From JBOFFC01 sp051648405 (GTDB taxonomy: Bacteria; Planctomycetota; Planctomycetia; Pirellulales; Lacipirellulaceae), in assembly GCA_051648405.1 (NCBI GenBank), contig JBOFFC010000030.1, positions 47,916 to 111,915 on the forward strand: DNA of 64,000 nt, given 5' to 3'. Below the pieces are notes generated by a model. It did no database searches. It was not told where the DNA came from and saw only the letters and a list, made by a program, of their open reading frames with translations. Below are positions 26,847-36,568 of this stretch, piece by piece (positions within the stretch are counted from its first letter, which is position 1; every line of letters begins with the position of its first letter). A program made the position numbers and the translations under genes.

Positions 26847-29546
26847 ATGATCCGTCCCGGCGACGAGCCCGTCCGCGGCTACCGGGTCGAGGCGCTCCTC
26901 GGCCGCGGCCAGTACGGCGAGGTGTGGCGGGCCACGACACCGGGGGGGTCGCGGATCGCCCTCAAGTTCCTCGACATGACCGGTCGGGGGTGGCGCGAAC
27001 TCCGCGCCGTCCGTCGAGTGCAGCAGATCCGGCACGCGCACCTGATGCCGATCGTGGCGCTGTGGCTGCTCGACGACCGCGGCGAACCCCTGGACGACGC
27101 CGCGATCGAGGGAGCGCTCGGCGGCTCACGCTCTACCGCGGCGACCGTTACTCCGGAAGAGCTGGCCCGGTCGCGCGCTCCGGCGAAGCTCATCATCGCG
27201 ACTCCTCTAGGGGACTGTACGCTCCGCGATCGGCTCGTTCGCTCCGAGGGCGACGGCGAGCCCGGGATCCCGCGGGACGAGCTGCTGCGGTACATGGAGG
27301 AGGCCGCCAAGGGGCTCGACCACCTGAACGCGCCGGTGCACGACTGGGGGGGCGTGCGTGTCGGCGTTCAGCACGGCGACGTCAAACCCGACAACGTGAT
27401 GCTTACCGGCGGATCGGTCGTCCTGTGCGACTTCGGGGTCGCTCAGATCCTCTCGGAGGCCGGCCAAGGGGGACACACGTCGAACCTCAGCGGCTCCCCC
27501 GCCTACATGGCGCCCGAAGCGTTCCGGGGCGAGCTCAGCCCCACTTCCGACCAGTACTCGCTGGCGATCACCTACTACGAGCTTCGGACCGGGCGTCTGC
27601 CGCTCGTCGCCGACGGCTTTTCTGCGGCGCTCCGGGCTCACACGGAAGGGAGACTCGACTTCTCCGAGGTCCCCGCGCCGGAAGCGGCCCCACTGCGGAA
27701 GGCCACGTCGCTCGACCCGGCCCAGCGCTTCGAGTCGAACGGGGCCCTCGTCGCCGCCCTCCGTGCCGCGTGCGCCCCCTTAAACGGTTCGCGGGCCGTC
27801 GCGGGCAGGGGGTCGCGGCGTCGATGGCTTGCGCCGCTTGTTGGGGGAGCGATCGTCGCCGGCACGCTCGCCGGGTGGTGGTTCGCTCCCCGCTCGTGCG
27901 AAGTCCGGCTGCGGCTCGGGGTCCCCGGCATGCGCGTCTCGGTGAACGGCGAGCGACTCGAAGCCGATCGCGACGGCAACGTCACCGTGGTCGTCGGCGC
28001 CAGCGAGCCCGTGAACGTCGAGGCCCTCGGCGACGCGACGCATGCGCCGGCAACCTGGCGGATCGACGCGGCAGAGGTCGCCACGGGCGCCGAGTTCGCT
28101 TACGAGGTCCCCCTGACAGCCGCGGGCCACGCCGCCGAAGCGTCCCGCCTGGTTGCTGAGGGAGACAACGCCGCGGCGACCGCTCAACTGGCCGAGGCGA
28201 TCAAGAAGGAGGCGCCCCGTTACGCGCGGATGCCGACGCCGACGACGCTCGCCACCCCCGGCGTCCTGTGGCAAGAGTGCCTGCAGGTGACCGGTGACGG
28301 GGAGTCGCTCGTCGCCGGGGGTCGCGACGGGGTCGTGCGACGCTGGGGGGGGCTCCCCGACGGGGTTGCGGTGAAGTCCGAGTCGATCCTCCTCCGCGCC
28401 GACGCTCCGATCGAGAGCGTGGCGATCGCCGGGCCGGTGATCGCCGCGAGCTGCGAAGAGGGTTCGGTGTGGGCGCGCCGCGGGGCCGACGAGGCCGTCC
28501 AGCTCGTTGTCGGCGAAGGGCAAGGCGCCAAGGTCGCCCACGCGGGAGAGCGCTGGCTCGTTGCTGCGTTGAGCAGAGACCTTCAAACCAGCGTTTCGTG
28601 CTGGGACCTCACCGGCGCGTGGCCTCCCTCGACGCGTCAGTTGGGCGTCCAGCCCGGCGAGTACCCGCGGATGGCTGGCGTAGCGGGCTCGGGTGTCGTC
28701 GTCGCGACGAAGGACGCGGAGTCGCAAGTGCTGCTCTGGACTCCCGAGTCACAGGAATCGCGCACCGTCGGCCGGCGCGCCGACGAGGTGCTCTGCCTCG
28801 CCGTGTCGCGCGACGGACGATTCGCCTGCTTCGCCGGCGCCGCGAGCGGCGCGGGAGCCGCCGCGGGGGCGACGATCGTCGATCTCGACGCCGGCGCTTC
28901 GGCCGACGCCCCGGCGGGAGACGCGGTCCTCGCCTGCGCCGTCGATGCGACGGGAACGATCGCCGCGACAGCCGCTCGCACCCCGGCGCTCGAAGCGAAT
29001 GGCGAGGTCTGCCTGTGGCGATGTGAGGTAGCGGGGGGACCAGCCCCCCTGGCCGGGACGCTTCAATACGACCGCCGCCTGGGAGACGTGACGGCGCTCG
29101 CGGTTGGCGGGGCCGGGCGATGGGTCGCCGCCGGTCACGACACGGGCGCCGTCGCGGTTTGGGACGCCAAGCACTCTCTCAACAGGCCGGTCGTGAGCTT
29201 CGGGGCCGGCGACCGCATTTCCGCGGTCGTGGCGACCCCGGACGAGCGCTGGTTGTTCGCCGCTGCGCGCGACGCTCGACTCGTTGCGCTCGACTTGGGG
29301 CGATTGCTGCTGGTGATCGACGCCTGCCGCGAGGCGGGGGCGACGCCGATCGAAGGGGCCGAGCGCCTCACGCTTCGCGTTCCACCCGGGCCGCGAATCG
29401 GTCGTTCTCTTGGGGGAAGTGCTCGAACCGCGTTTCACCGCTTTCCTCGTCCCATCGCAGGACCCGACGGAGGAACTGAGCCTCGGCGCTCTGGGGCCAG
29501 CGAGCCAGCACCTGGACGAGCCGCTCGTGAGCGGCCTTTGGGTTAA
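26847..29546 (+). CDS. Transmembrane Ser/Thr protein kinase with WD40 propeller
   Basis: About 899 aa. Hanks-type kinase at residues 12-280: glycine loop GRGQYGEVW, lysine in ALKF, catalytic HGDVKPDN (Asp near 177), DFG near 195 and YMAPEA. A single membrane segment at about 327-347 puts the rest in the periplasm: a PEGA-like domain (350-400) and WD40 blades (about 470-850). Such receptor kinases in T6SS loci (PpkA type) phosphorylate FHA proteins to trigger assembly; an FHA gene is present at 56.7 kb. The ATG at 26847 places the kinase domain near the N-terminus, and GTG 26832 is possible. The last 50 residues overlap the opposite gene and look unlike protein. Confidence 0.85.
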   Translation: MIRPGDEPVRGYRVEALLGRGQYGEVWRATTPGGSRIALKFLDMTGRGWRELRAVRRVQQIRHAHLMPIVALWLLDDRGEPLDDAAIEGALGGSRSTAATVTPEELARSRAPAKLIIATPLGDCTLRDRLVRSEGDGEPGIPRDELLRYMEEAAKGLDHLNAPVHDWGGVRVGVQHGDVKPDNVMLTGGSVVLCDFGVAQILSEAGQGGHTSNLSGSPAYMAPEAFRGELSPTSDQYSLAITYYELRTGRLPLVADGFSAALRAHTEGRLDFSEVPAPEAAPLRKATSLDPAQRFESNGALVAALRAACAPLNGSRAVAGRGSRRRWLAPLVGGAIVAGTLAGWWFAPRSCEVRLRLGVPGMRVSVNGERLEADRDGNVTVVVGASEPVNVEALGDATHAPATWRIDAAEVATGAEFAYEVPLTAAGHAAEASRLVAEGDNAAATAQLAEAIKKEAPRYARMPTPTTLATPGVLWQECLQVTGDGESLVAGGRDGVVRRWGGLPDGVAVKSESILLRADAPIESVAIAGPVIAASCEEGSVWARRGADEAVQLVVGEGQGAKVAHAGERWLVAALSRDLQTSVSCWDLTGAWPPSTRQLGVQPGEYPRMAGVAGSGVVVATKDAESQVLLWTPESQESRTVGRRADEVLCLAVSRDGRFACFAGAASGAGAAAGATIVDLDAGASADAPAGDAVLACAVDATGTIAATAARTPALEANGEVCLWRCEVAGGPAPLAGTLQYDRRLGDVTALAVGGAGRWVAAGHDTGAVAVWDAKHSLNRPVVSFGAGDRISAVVATPDERWLFAAARDARLVALDLGRLLLVIDACREAGATPIEGAERLTLRVPPGPRIGRSLGGSARTAFHRFPRPIAGPDGGTEPRRSGASEPAPGRAARERPLG

Positions 29547-31443
29547 CGAACTCGTCGGCGACCGACCAGTCCCCGCCGTAGACGCCGGCGAGGGTCCACG
29601 TCGCCCGCCGCGCCGCGTCTCCGCCTCGCGGGTCGTCGGCCACCTTGGTGTAGAGAGGGATCGCCTCGTCGGGGCGCTTGCGCACGACGAGCGCGTAGTC
29701 GGCTTCGATCTCGGTTCGCAAAGTGGGGTCGGCCGACTCCATGCGAAAGCGGTAAGCCGCCCGGAGCGCCTTGCCGAAGTCCTTTGTCTGCTGCGTGGCG
29801 TCGGCCCCCGACGCTTCCTTGAACCGCGCCAGGTTGAGCGACGCGCTCGCGAGCAAGAACTGCGCGAACGGGTTGTCCGGGTCGGCGCCGGTCGCGTCGA
29901 GGAGGTAGGCGTGCGCCCGCTCGACGTTGCGGGCGCCGTCGGGGTCTCCCACGGGAGTCGCGAGGGCGGCGTCGAGCGCCCCGAGGCCGGCCATCAAGCT
30001 GTCGTGCGCGCCACGCGACGAAACCTGTCGGACCACGACCGAGCGCTGAGCCTCGTCGTCACGGGCGGCGATCAGGCGCGAGCGGAGCGGCCCGTCGGCG
30101 TCGCGCTCCAGGGTGGCGCCCAGGAGCTGGGTCGCGACGGTCGCTCCGAAACGCCCCGGGTCGGTCGCCTCGCCGCCGGCCGAAGCCGTCGCCACCACGT
30201 CGCCATCCGCGACGCGGTAGAGGCGCGACTCGGCAGCGGGGCCCGAGTCGCCCCACAGGACGTAGTCGGCGCCCACCGCTCGGCCGAGCGCTTGAAGCAG
30301 CGCGTCCCCCGCCAAGCCGCCGAAGCTGGCGCTCCGCCGGAGGCCCGAGTAGCGGCGTTCGAGGATCAATGGTTCGACGAGCGTCAGCCCCTCGACCCCT
30401 TGCAGCCTCAGCCGCAGCTCGGTCGCGACCTGCATCGGTCGCTCGTTGGTTGCGAACGACAACGACGCCAGCGGCGCGTGGGGCAAGACCAACACCGCGA
30501 CGGGCGCCCCGAGGGCGCGGTTGGCTTCGTCAAAGGCGAGCCGTACCTGTTCGACGTCCTCGCGGCGGATGGTCGGCGTCGCCGAGAACTCGACCTGCGC
30601 CTCGGCCGCGATGGCGGCGCGTTCGACCGCCGCGCGGACGTTGGAGTACGAGAGGTCGAGCACGAGCCCGTCTGCGCCGGTCGCGAGGTCGTTCATGAAG
30701 GCGCGGGTCGCCGGCAGGACCTTCTCGTACGCCGTTCGGTCCGCGTCGCGCGCGGCGCAGAGGACGCAGTTCACCTTGACCCCCTTGGCGGCCGCCAGCG
30801 CCACCAGCGCCGCCGTGTCGTACTGCCGCCGCGCGCCGGTCTCCTTTTCGTCGAGCGTGGGATCGAACGGCGGCGCGTCGCCGAACAGCAGGACCCATTT
30901 CGAGACGCCGCCGTCGGACGACCAAGGCAACTGCGTGAGCGCCGCGTGAACGCCGACGTCGATCGCCTCGGGGAAGTACGGCGCGCCCGATTCGGGCACG
31001 ATCGACTGAAAGGCCTGGAGGACCGTGTCGCGATCGGTCGTGAAGGGGTGGTCCCGCTCGTCGAGCGGGAACGAGACGGCGCCGGACGGCGCCCCGCTGT
31101 CGCGGAACACGACGAGCTGGTAGGCGATCTCGCGCCCCCGGTGCAGGTCGAGGTCCGCCATCATCGCCCCGAGCGTGTCACGAAGGCCCTCGAGCGCGGG
31201 GGCCATGCTCTCCGTTCCATCGACCACGACCGCCACCTCGATACGCGGTTGGGCCTCCTCGACCAGGTCGAGGAACGTGCGCTGGGCGAGCCCCATTGTG
31301 CGGTGCGCCGGCGCCGTGCGCGGCGAGAAGAGCGTTCGCAACGCGGCCCCCTCGGGACCGCCGGCGGCGCCTTCGCCACGCGTGGTCGTCCCAGCCAACA
31401 ACAGCGACGCCAGGCTCACCAGGACGATCGCGAAGCGTTCCAT
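29368..31443 (-). CDS. Secreted von Willebrand factor A-type protein
   Basis: About 691 aa with a signal peptide (residues 1-24) and a vWA domain at about 48-225 with the metal-ion site VVDGTESM, where D-x-T-x-S replaces D-x-S-x-S. A middle alpha/beta region (250-460) and a C-terminal helical, TPR-like region (500-690) follow. The start is ATG 31443; the longer frame to 31509 has no signal peptide. It is expected in the periplasm as a protein-interaction scaffold. It is divergent from the caspase gene and convergent with the kinase gene, overlapping its end by 179 bases. Confidence 0.82.
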   Translation of the reverse strand: MERFAIVLVSLASLLLAGTTTRGEGAAGGPEGAALRTLFSPRTAPAHRTMGLAQRTFLDLVEEAQPRIEVAVVVDGTESMAPALEGLRDTLGAMMADLDLHRGREIAYQLVVFRDSGAPSGAVSFPLDERDHPFTTDRDTVLQAFQSIVPESGAPYFPEAIDVGVHAALTQLPWSSDGGVSKWVLLFGDAPPFDPTLDEKETGARRQYDTAALVALAAAKGVKVNCVLCAARDADRTAYEKVLPATRAFMNDLATGADGLVLDLSYSNVRAAVERAAIAAEAQVEFSATPTIRREDVEQVRLAFDEANRALGAPVAVLVLPHAPLASLSFATNERPMQVATELRLRLQGVEGLTLVEPLILERRYSGLRRSASFGGLAGDALLQALGRAVGADYVLWGDSGPAAESRLYRVADGDVVATASAGGEATDPGRFGATVATQLLGATLERDADGPLRSRLIAARDDEAQRSVVVRQVSSRGAHDSLMAGLGALDAALATPVGDPDGARNVERAHAYLLDATGADPDNPFAQFLLASASLNLARFKEASGADATQQTKDFGKALRAAYRFRMESADPTLRTEIEADYALVVRKRPDEAIPLYTKVADDPRGGDAARRATWTLAGVYGGDWSVADEFVNPKAAHERLVQVLARWPQSAEAQFLRRVLRWDEESGETRFEHFPQENDRFAARVEREA

Positions 31444-31601
31444 GGACGGCCCCCAAGGACGAGGAGAGACGCGGTGAGCGAACGGGCGACCGACCCCGCT
31501 CGTCGTCAATGACTTGCCACAGGAGACTACTATACCGCAGAATCGGGCGATCGCGATGTCGCGGTTGTTCGATCTCGCGCGCCGACCGACGGGGACACGT
31601 C

Positions 31602-34600
31602 ATGATCGCACCGCGGTTCGGCGCCGTGCTAGGGATCTTGCTGAGCGGGGCGTTCGCACGGGCCGACCTCCCTCCCGAATCGGCGCTGCCTGGCGGCGCA
31701 CCGGCGGCAAGGAGCCTGCCGAGCGAGTCGGAGCTGCCCCCTTCGGACCTCGTCGCGGCACAAGCCCCGCTCCCCGGCGAGGGTGAACTCCCCGATGGCG
31801 CAGCGCCGGCCGGCCCGCTTCCGCTAGCGGGGAGCCCCGACGGCGTTCCTTGGCTGCGCTTCAACGCGCTGGGGCACACCGCGCCGATCCGCGCAGTCGA
31901 GTTCACTGCCGAGGGGGACCGGCTGCTCAGCGCGGGGGACGACAAGTCGGTCGTCGTGTGGCGCCGTCGCCCCGACTCGCCCCAAGGCTGGGGGTACGAG
32001 CGGACGATTCGCTGGCAGGTGCAACGGGGCTCCCGGGGGCGCGTGTACGCGCTCGCGACGGCGCCGGGGCTGCTCGCCATCGCGGGCGAGGGCGCCATGG
32101 GGGGAACGGGCGAGATCGTGCTGGTGGACCCGGCGTCGGGTGACTTCGTCGCGACGCTGTTCGACGAGGCCGTCGGGCACCGGCAGGTTGTTGTGGCGCT
32201 CGACTTCGTCGAGACGGATCGAGGGCCGGCGCTCGCGTCGCTCAGCATGGATGGCCGCGCACTGCTGTGGCGCCGAAACGCGACCGGCCTGTGGCGCGCA
32301 GCCGTCGTCGTGGCGGACGACCGGTCGCGCGGCGCGACGGCCGCCGACGCCGAGCGCCTGCTCGCTGCCCGCGGCTTCTCGGGTGTCGTCGCGCTCGACG
32401 GCAGTCGCGTCGTGATGGCCCAGCCCGATCCTGCCCCTTCGGGTGTGACTTGGCGGCTCGTCGAGCGGCGCAGCGGCGAGGAGTACGCCGACCAACTGGC
32501 GGGGGAAGCCGCGCCGGCCCACCAAGGGATGGTCACCGTGCTGGTCGCCGACGCTGCGCGTCGCCAGTTGTTGTCGGCCGACGCCGCCGGCGCCGCCCAC
32601 CTGTGGCAGATCGACACCCGCGGCGCGACGGCGCAGCGCTTGCCGCGAAAGAGCAGCACGCCGGTCGTGTCGGGGGCGTTCTCCGCCGATGGAAGAACGG
32701 TCGTGCTGGGGACCGCCTCCGCCGGCGGGTCGGCCGGTGTGGAGGTCTGGGGGGTGCGACCCGGCGAGGCGCCGGTCATGGTTTGGCGAAAGGAGAGCGC
32801 GTCGCACGTGCTGGCATGCGCTGTCGATCGCGCTGGGGGCGATGTTGGCTACGCAAGCGGGTCGTCGCTCGTCGTCGCGCAGGGGAACGGCGGCGACCGT
32901 CGCGCGAGCCTGCGCGGTTCCCTCGTCACGCCAACGCGCGTCGCCTTCGCCGCCGACGGACCCCGCTACAAGCTCGGCATCGGAGCCGGCGACGCGATCG
33001 ATCGATGCTTCGACACCGAGCTCTTGCGCTTGGAACGGGGGCGAGGCCCCGCGGGGGCCGCCTGGTTGGAGCCGAAGCGCGGGGGCGACGGCTGGGAGGT
33101 CGCCCAGCGCAAGGACGCCCAGGGGGCGCGATCGTGGTGGCTCGTGGGCCCCGGCGGCGACGCGTCGCGGTTGCCGCTCGTCGAGCAGCGAACCGGGGCC
33201 TACGGGTGCGTGGCGTGGCAGGCGCCTGGACGCGACGCTGCGCCAACGGTCGTTGCCGTAGGGACAACGTCGGGCGACGTCTACCTCGTCCGCCCAGCAC
33301 GCTCGGGGGACGCCGAGGTAGTGCGGCGGTTGCGCGGCCATGCGAGCGAGGTCACAAGCCTTTCGATCTCGCGCGACGGCCGATGGCTGGCGTCGGCCTC
33401 CGCCGACGCCACGGTGCGCTGCTGGTCGCTCGGCGGCGCGCCCGAGGCGTCGCCTACGGTCGCGCGCTGGGGCGCCGAGCTGCGCGAAGACGCCGATCGG
33501 CTATGGATCGAGTCGATCCGGACCGACGGCCCGTTGTTCGCCCGCGGCGCCCGCGAGGGGGACGAAGTCGTGTCGCTCGGGCGACTGGACGACGGACGCG
33601 TGGCCTTCACGAACGTGCCCGCCGAGATGGCCGCTCTCGCGCGCGGCGCGGACTTCGATCAACGACTCGAGTTCGAGCTCCGGACCGGGCGGCGGCCCCC
33701 GCGGCGCGTCCAGTTGCTGCCGGCGTGGAGCGAGGTGGTGAACCTCGTCGTCGATCAACGGGGCGAGTGGGCCTACTGGGCGCCGTCGGGTTACTACGAC
33801 GCGTCGTTCGAAGGGCACCGGATGTTCGGTTGGCAGGTGAACCGAGGCCTCGAGCGGCTTCCCGACTTCTACCTCGCGGCGCAGTTCAGGCGGCGCCTCG
33901 AGCGGCCGGGCGTGATGTCCCGGTTGCTCCGCGAGGGGACGCTCGAAGAGGCGTTCCGCGCGGCGGGGGCCGACGCCCCGGCCAACTCGCCGGAGACGCT
34001 GGCGAACGCCTTCCGCCTGCAACCCGAGGTGTCGATCGTCGAGCCGCTACCGGGAGCTACGGTCGCCGACGGCGCCAAGTTGCTAGCCCAAGTCACGGTC
34101 CCGGCCGGCCAGCGACTGGCGATCCCGAAGGCGTTCGTCAACGGGGTCGTGGCGCCCCCGCCGACGCGTGTGTCGGGGGTCGATGACGGGAGCGAAGCGG
34201 TGTTCGAGTGGCGGCTGGCCGCGCCGGCCGACCCACAGCTTCGCGTGGAGGTCGTCGCCGCGACCGAAGACGAGGTCGCGGCGAGCGACGTGCTGGTGCT
34301 GGAGAACGCGAACCCCAAACCGCGACGCACGCCACGCCTGTTCCTGCTCGCGGCCGCCGTCGGCGACTACCGCGACGCGCGCGTCCCCAAGCTCACGACG
34401 CCGGTGGCGCACGCGCAGCGCCTCGCGGAGGTGATTCGCACGGCGGGGGCGGGCCTGTACGACGTCGAGGAGACGGTCCTCCTCGACAGCCGTGCGACGC
34501 GCCCGGCGTGGCTGTACCACACGCGGCGGCTGTCGGAGCGGGTCGTCGAAGAGTCGGCGCCCGACGACCTCCTCGTGCTGTACCTGTCTGGTCACGGCCT

Positions 34601-35144
34601 GACCGACCTCGAGACCGATAGGTACCACTTCCTGACCGCCGACGCCGACTACGCCGAAGTGCTAGGGGGCGCCTTGGGCGATTGCCTGAGCATCGACGAC
34701 CTAGCCCCCTTCGCGGGGGTGTCGTGCCGCAAGCTGGTGGTCCTCGACACGTGCCACGCGGGCGCTGCGCAGCAGACGGCGCATCGAGAGCTGAAGGCCG
34801 GGGTTCGCGCCCTTCAAACCGACATGATGATCACTCTGGTCGCCTCGAGCGACGCGCAGGAAGCGGTCGAGGGGCGGTTTTCGACGAGGTTGCTCGAAGC
34901 GGTCGCGGGGGCCGCCGAGACGCGCGGGCCGCGGGCCGACGGCGTCGTTCGCTTCGAGGAAGTGCTTTCCTACGTCGAGCGGGGCCTGCAGGACGACTCC
35001 CTCCGAGACGGTCACCCCCAGACCCCCTCGGCGGGGCCGCTGGAGCTGCTCCCCTACGTGACGATGCCGATCGTGGCCGCCCCTTCCGGTGGGGTGAAGG
35101 CCTCGGGTCGACAGCCCGGCCGCGCGGCAGGTCAGTACCGGTAG
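31602..35144 (+). CDS. Secreted WD40-caspase (family C14) with intact catalytic dyad
   Basis: 1180 aa with a signal peptide (1-20), an N-terminal Pro-rich segment, WD40 blades (about 85-600), a beta-sandwich-like middle and a C-terminal caspase-like p20 domain (about 905-1110). The catalytic His998 lies in LYLSGHG and Cys1051 in VLDTCHAG, so this one should be active. Caspase-like C14 peptidases cut after Lys/Arg or Asp; the specificity pocket is not clear here. The start ATG 31602 gives the signal peptide directly. It ends 13 bases inside the opposite outer-membrane gene. Target unknown. Confidence 0.88.
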   Translation: MIAPRFGAVLGILLSGAFARADLPPESALPGGAPAARSLPSESELPPSDLVAAQAPLPGEGELPDGAAPAGPLPLAGSPDGVPWLRFNALGHTAPIRAVEFTAEGDRLLSAGDDKSVVVWRRRPDSPQGWGYERTIRWQVQRGSRGRVYALATAPGLLAIAGEGAMGGTGEIVLVDPASGDFVATLFDEAVGHRQVVVALDFVETDRGPALASLSMDGRALLWRRNATGLWRAAVVVADDRSRGATAADAERLLAARGFSGVVALDGSRVVMAQPDPAPSGVTWRLVERRSGEEYADQLAGEAAPAHQGMVTVLVADAARRQLLSADAAGAAHLWQIDTRGATAQRLPRKSSTPVVSGAFSADGRTVVLGTASAGGSAGVEVWGVRPGEAPVMVWRKESASHVLACAVDRAGGDVGYASGSSLVVAQGNGGDRRASLRGSLVTPTRVAFAADGPRYKLGIGAGDAIDRCFDTELLRLERGRGPAGAAWLEPKRGGDGWEVAQRKDAQGARSWWLVGPGGDASRLPLVEQRTGAYGCVAWQAPGRDAAPTVVAVGTTSGDVYLVRPARSGDAEVVRRLRGHASEVTSLSISRDGRWLASASADATVRCWSLGGAPEASPTVARWGAELREDADRLWIESIRTDGPLFARGAREGDEVVSLGRLDDGRVAFTNVPAEMAALARGADFDQRLEFELRTGRRPPRRVQLLPAWSEVVNLVVDQRGEWAYWAPSGYYDASFEGHRMFGWQVNRGLERLPDFYLAAQFRRRLERPGVMSRLLREGTLEEAFRAAGADAPANSPETLANAFRLQPEVSIVEPLPGATVADGAKLLAQVTVPAGQRLAIPKAFVNGVVAPPPTRVSGVDDGSEAVFEWRLAAPADPQLRVEVVAATEDEVAASDVLVLENANPKPRRTPRLFLLAAAVGDYRDARVPKLTTPVAHAQRLAEVIRTAGAGLYDVEETVLLDSRATRPAWLYHTRRLSERVVEESAPDDLLVLYLSGHGLTDLETDRYHFLTADADYAEVLGGALGDCLSIDDLAPFAGVSCRKLVVLDTCHAGAAQQTAHRELKAGVRALQTDMMITLVASSDAQEAVEGRFSTRLLEAVAGAAETRGPRADGVVRFEEVLSYVERGLQDDSLRDGHPQTPSAGPLELLPYVTMPIVAAPSGGVKASGRQPGRAAGQYR

Positions 35145-36508
35145 ACGCACTGGACGCCGAACTCGGCGTCGAACACCGGCGAGACCTGGACCCCTTCGAA
35201 GAACGCCTCTTGGCGATCGAGCGGGGCGGCGCCGTAGACCGTAACCGTCGCGTCGCGGCGGATGTCGAACACGAGCCCGCCGGTGAGATTCACCAGCGTC
35301 GGACGTCCGAACGGCGCGCCGATGAACGGCGATTCCGCCGGGTCGTCGAGCGCAGTGGTCACGTGGATCTCGAAGACCGGCGCGATCCCGTTGATGTACC
35401 CAACGTGGCCGTGGTCTTGGTAGAGCCAGTACCCCAATTGCCAGTCGGCGAACAGCAACGTCTGGTCGCGGATGTCGCCGAACGGGGTGACGATCTCCGT
35501 CCCCATCACGTTGTTGCGTGTGCTGAGCGGGTTTCCGTTGACATCGACATCGACCGCCAAGTAGGCCTGCGAGAACCACCTGCTGTTCGGTCGCTGCAGC
35601 CCGAGGCCCACGTAAGGCTGGAGGTGAACGGCGCCGTTCTCGAGAACGATCCGCGACGCACTGCTGCCAAGCTGCGCGTCGCTGGCGGTCGGCAAGACGG
35701 TCGCCAGGCCCGACGTGACGACCCACGGGCCGCGGTCGAGCAGCCGAGCCTTAACGGTGATCGAGAGGTTCCCGAACGAGCTGGTCGTGGTGTCGCCCGG
35801 GTCCTCACCTTGGAAGCTTTCGAGGCCGTCGATGATCGGGGCCCGCACCTCGACCGACGCCATCTTGTCCCAGTAGGCCTTCTCGAGTCCGAGCGTGTAG
35901 CGGTTGACGTTCTGGTCGGCCCCGTTGACGTCGATCACCGCGTTGTGGAAGTGGTGGTAGTTGAAGAACACACGATCTTGGGGGACCGGGCTGAGGTTGT
36001 CGGTCGCCTTGTACCTGCGGTCACCGCCGGCGCTCGACACGCTCGAGAACGTCCCGTCGCCGTCCGTCAGGAAGTAGCCGCTCCCGAAGAAGTCGCCGAT
36101 CATGCTCACCGACGGCGAGCCGGCGGCGGCGACGGCCCCCAGGCCGGCCGGGAGCGCGCTCCCAGCGCCGGCAGCGGGTTGCTCGTTCCCTCGGCCGAGG
36201 TCTTCCCCCAAGGCGTCCTGTGGCCCCACCCCTTCGGGCGCGGGGACAACGCCGGCGTCGGCGCCCTCGAACCCGAGCGGGGGTTGCGCTTCGGGCGCCC
36301 ATCGCTCCGCGTGCGGCTCGCAGCCGCCGGTCGGACCGCCGACCGCGGACGAACCGTAGGGGGGGGGCGTGGCGACCCCTCCCCCTTCGCACGGGCAAGC
36401 GGCGTCGGTCGGGCTCGCCCCGCCGACGATCACGAACCCGATCGACGCGACGCGCCGACCGAAGGCGAGTGCGGGCAAGCCACGGCGTCTGGTGGGTCTC
36501 GGCGCCAT
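35132..36508 (-). CDS. Planctomycete-type outer-membrane beta-barrel protein
   Basis: 458 aa, AAGGAGAG ribosome site. Signal peptide (about 1-37), a Pro/Gly-rich linker, then an all-beta region from residue 125 with alternating hydrophobic strands and many Tyr/Phe, ending in VQCVYRY with an aromatic C-terminal residue typical of barrels. SVSMIGDFFG and FFNYHHFHNA are segments I associate with barrel proteins of planctomycetes. It is expected to be inserted in the outer membrane. The start of this gene faces the TolC gene, also on the minus strand, 60 bases downstream of that stop. Confidence 0.78.
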   Translation of the reverse strand: MAPRPTRRRGLPALAFGRRVASIGFVIVGGASPTDAACPCEGGGVATPPPYGSSAVGGPTGGCEPHAERWAPEAQPPLGFEGADAGVVPAPEGVGPQDALGEDLGRGNEQPAAGAGSALPAGLGAVAAAGSPSVSMIGDFFGSGYFLTDGDGTFSSVSSAGGDRRYKATDNLSPVPQDRVFFNYHHFHNAVIDVNGADQNVNRYTLGLEKAYWDKMASVEVRAPIIDGLESFQGEDPGDTTTSSFGNLSITVKARLLDRGPWVVTSGLATVLPTASDAQLGSSASRIVLENGAVHLQPYVGLGLQRPNSRWFSQAYLAVDVDVNGNPLSTRNNVMGTEIVTPFGDIRDQTLLFADWQLGYWLYQDHGHVGYINGIAPVFEIHVTTALDDPAESPFIGAPFGRPTLVNLTGGLVFDIRRDATVTVYGAAPLDRQEAFFEGVQVSPVFDAEFGVQCVYRY

Positions 36509-36568
36509 CCGGCTCTCCTTGAACTCGGCGCGCCGGCTTAGGCGAGCGCCGATAGATCGACTTGAGCG

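Noticed and set aside
31514..31536. TTGCCA and TATACC as a promoter of the WD40-caspase gene
   Set aside because: The boxes are only 11 bases apart, far from the usual 16-18.
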